A stretch of DNA of 36,372 bases from Tepidamorphaceae bacterium (GTDB lineage Bacteria > Pseudomonadota > Alphaproteobacteria > Rhizobiales > JAKSCL01): the NCBI GenBank assembly GCA_028289445.1, contig JANQPO010000006.1, positions 1 to 36,372 of the forward strand, given 5' to 3'. How positions within the stretch are numbered: position 1 is the first letter of the stretch; each line of letters starts with the position of its first letter. This document shows positions 35,217 to 36,372 of this stretch, piece after piece. Both the position numbers and the translations under genes were made by a program. The notes under the pieces were generated by a model. The model saw only the letters and a list, made by a program, of their open reading frames with translations. It did no database searches and had not been told where the DNA came from.

Positions 35217-35908
35217 CCGGCGCCAAAGACCTCAGCGAACCTGCGCTTAAGCGCCACATCGACTTCGGCAGGGGTCGCGTCCTCACCGAGATCGCGGAGG
35301 CTAGTGACTCCGTGCTGCCGCACTCCGCAAGGGACGATACCGCTGTAATGCTCCAGGTCGGGAGCAATATTCAAGCTGATACCGTGAAAGGTCACCCAGC
35401 GGCGCACGCGAATGCCAATCGCCGCAATCTTGTCTTCCGCGTCGGCGCCGCGTTCGGGCCTGCGCACCCAAACCCCGATGCGGTCCTCGCGGCGTTCTCC
35501 GGTCACACCGAAGTCTGATAACGTCGCGATGATACAGTCCTCCAAAGCCGCCACGAAGCGGCGGATGTCGCCACCGCGCCGATTCAGGTCGAGCATCACA
35601 TAGGCGATGCGTTGACCCGGACCGTGATAGGTGTATTCGCCGCCACGCCCAGTCTGAAAGACCGGAAACCTGTCTGGCGAAATGAGATCGGCGGGATTGG
35701 CACTGGTGCCGGCGGTATAGAGAGGCGGGTGCTCCAGCAGCCAAATGCACTCATTGGCTTCGCCGGCGGCAATCGCCGCCACGCGTGCCTCCATAAAGGC
35801 GACGGCGTCGCGGTAGGGCACGAGGTCCGGTGCGATCAGCCACTCGACCGTTTGGGACGCCGCCAGACCGTCCGCAGGGCGGGCCAGGGCATCGTGCGTG
35901 TTTACCAT
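35213..35908 (-). CDS. lipB: Octanoyl-[acyl-carrier-protein]:protein octanoyltransferase (LipB)
   Basis: LipB moves octanoyl groups from ACP to lipoyl domains, the first step of endogenous lipoate synthesis. The 231-residue protein has [14 protein letters not shown] (86-99), the lysine motif KIAAIG (Lys160) and the acyl-thioester Cys194 in [29 protein letters not shown] (57-70) is also typical. The start is uncertain: ATG 35908 has AAGG eight bases upstream, and ATG 35932 would add eight residues; longer sequence begins only with TTG. It converges with acyP and is divergent from the FliN-like gene. Confidence 0.94.
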   Translation of the reverse strand: MVNTHDALARPADGLAASQTVEWLIAPDLVPYRDAVAFMEARVAAIAAGEANECIWLLEHPPLYTAGTSANPADLISPDRFPVFQTGRGGEYTYHGPGQRIAYVMLDLNRRGGDIRRFVAALEDCIIATLSDFGVTGERREDRIGVWVRRPERGADAEDKIAAIGIRVRRWVTFHGISLNIAPDLEHYSGIVPCGVRQHGVTSLRDLGEDATPAEVDVALKRRFAEVFGAG

Positions 35909-35978
35909 TCGATAACCTTGTTCGCGCGACATAGAGATTGCTCGACATTGCGAATCTGAACCAAGGCGCAAAGCCCCC

Positions 35979-36221
35979 GTGAAGCCGCTTTCAGACGTTT
36001 ATATAGATATCTCCGTGGTGCTTGGTACGGCAAGCATGCCGGTTCACCAGCTTTTGCGCATGGGGCGCGGCGCCATTATCGAGCTGGACGCGACCGAATC
36101 CGACCTTGTTACCGTCATGGCCAACGAAACGCCTATCGCCAAGGCGGCCGTCCAGCTCCACGAGGACGAAATCGCGATCGAAATCGTCGAGATGCTGCGG
36201 CGCAACGACATCGTAACCTGA
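35979..36221 (+). CDS. Stand-alone FliN/SpoA-domain protein
   Basis: The 80-residue protein is a single SpoA (surface presentation of antigens) domain: [56 protein letters not shown], then VEML. This domain forms the C-ring of the flagellar motor (FliM/FliN) and type III secretion sorting platforms. It is shorter than E. coli FliN (137 residues) and has no N-terminal arm. The start is GTG at 35979; no ATG gives the full domain. No other flagellar gene is nearby, so it may be a spare motor-switch part or a diverged regulator. The function is inferred. Confidence 0.82.
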   Translation: MKPLSDVYIDISVVLGTASMPVHQLLRMGRGAIIELDATESDLVTVMANETPIAKAAVQLHEDEIAIEIVEMLRRNDIVT

Positions 36222-36255
36222 TCGGCACGGCCCAGGTCGGCCACCACCGCGAAAC

Positions 36256-36284
36256 AAGCCTTGAGCCGCCGTCAGGCTTTTGTT
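36256..36284 (+). terminator. Probable intrinsic terminator after the FliN-like gene
   Basis: AAGCC(T)TGA pairs with TCAGGCTT with one bulged base around a GCCGCCG loop, followed by TTGTT. It lies 34 bases after the stop and 36 bases before the tRNA. Confidence 0.65.
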
Positions 36285-36320
36285 ACGAAGCGCCCGTCTG
36301 GGAACAAGCACCCGTCCCGT

Positions 36321-36372
36321 GCGGTCGTGGCGGAATTGGTAGACGCGCAGCGTTGAGGTCGCTGTGGGGTAA
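36321..36372 (+). tRNA. tRNA-Leu(GAG), 5' part only (cut by window end)
   Basis: The sequence starts GCGGTCGTGGCGGAATTGG, the usual bacterial tRNA-Leu acceptor and D-arm. The anticodon arm is CAGCG-TTGAGGT-CGCTG (36348-36364), giving anticodon GAG at 36355-36357 with G at position 37, as in leucine tRNAs. The start of the long variable arm (TGGGGTAA) is seen; the T-arm and 3' acceptor strand are outside the window. Confidence 0.95.

Noticed and set aside
1..36372. CRISPR array, toxin-antitoxin, phage, transposon or defence island
   Set aside because: No regularly spaced repeats, transposase, integrase or known defence motifs were seen on either strand; gene content is mainly housekeeping and central metabolism.

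Overview
This GC-rich window comes from an alphaproteobacterium, most likely of the Hyphomicrobiales/Rhizobiales. Four things suggest this: adk lies between secY and rpsM with no rpmJ in the usual post-secY place; an ATP12-type F1-ATPase assembly chaperone is present, a family typical of alphaproteobacteria and mitochondria; a rhizobial-type intergenic palindrome (CCGAAAA...TTTTCGG) lies near 28.8 kb; and the gene order after rplQ (periplasmic protease, rarA, crcB, rluC-like, HAD phosphatase, ATP12) is one I associate with this class. The order-level placement is an inference.

Region 1 (1-14385) is the end of tuf followed by an apparently complete S10-spc-alpha ribosomal supercluster, all on the + strand: rpsJ, rplC, rplD, rplW, rplB, rpsS, rplV, rpsC, rplP, rpmC, rpsQ, rplN, rplX, rplE, rpsN, rpsH, rplF, rplR, rpsE, rpmD, rplO, secY, adk, rpsM, rpsK, rpoA, rplQ. 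Several genes overlap by 1-8 bases. The only sizeable internal gap (11695-11927) holds a hairpin and a candidate promoter before rpsM. A strong intrinsic terminator ends the cluster after rplQ.

Region 2 (14445-20713) is a tightly packed + strand chain with many 4-base ATGA overlaps: a DegP/DegQ-type protease, rarA, crcB (fluoride channel), an RluA-family pseudouridine synthase, a HAD phosphatase, ATP12 and a small sulfotransferase-like protein.

Region 3 (20727-33603) is metabolic. The two propionyl-CoA carboxylase subunits (pccB at 20.7 kb, pccA at 30.6 kb) flank a mixed block: an unrecognised protein built from two copies of one ~150-residue unit, S-formylglutathione hydrolase (- strand), an EamA-type exporter, a soluble PAS-PAS chemoreceptor, a BCCT betaine-type transporter, glutathione-dependent formaldehyde dehydrogenase (- strand) and a small K+-channel-like membrane protein. 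Betaine uptake followed by demethylation would release formaldehyde, and the two flanking - strand genes oxidise it to formate, so the block may have a joint logic (inference). A VOC-fold protein and a gamma-glutamylcyclotransferase-like protein follow pccA.

Region 4 (33662-36372) holds a cyclopropane-fatty-acyl-phospholipid synthase, acylphosphatase, lipB (- strand, convergent, sharing its stop with acylphosphatase), a stand-alone 80-residue FliN/SpoA-type protein, a terminator, and the 5' part of a tRNA-Leu(GAG) cut by the window edge.

Most of the window is ordinary housekeeping DNA. I see no CRISPR array, transposase, phage gene or recognisable defence system. The best leads are the duplicated-domain orphan, the sulfotransferase-like gene, the palindrome upstream of the BCCT gene, and the formaldehyde/betaine gene arrangement.
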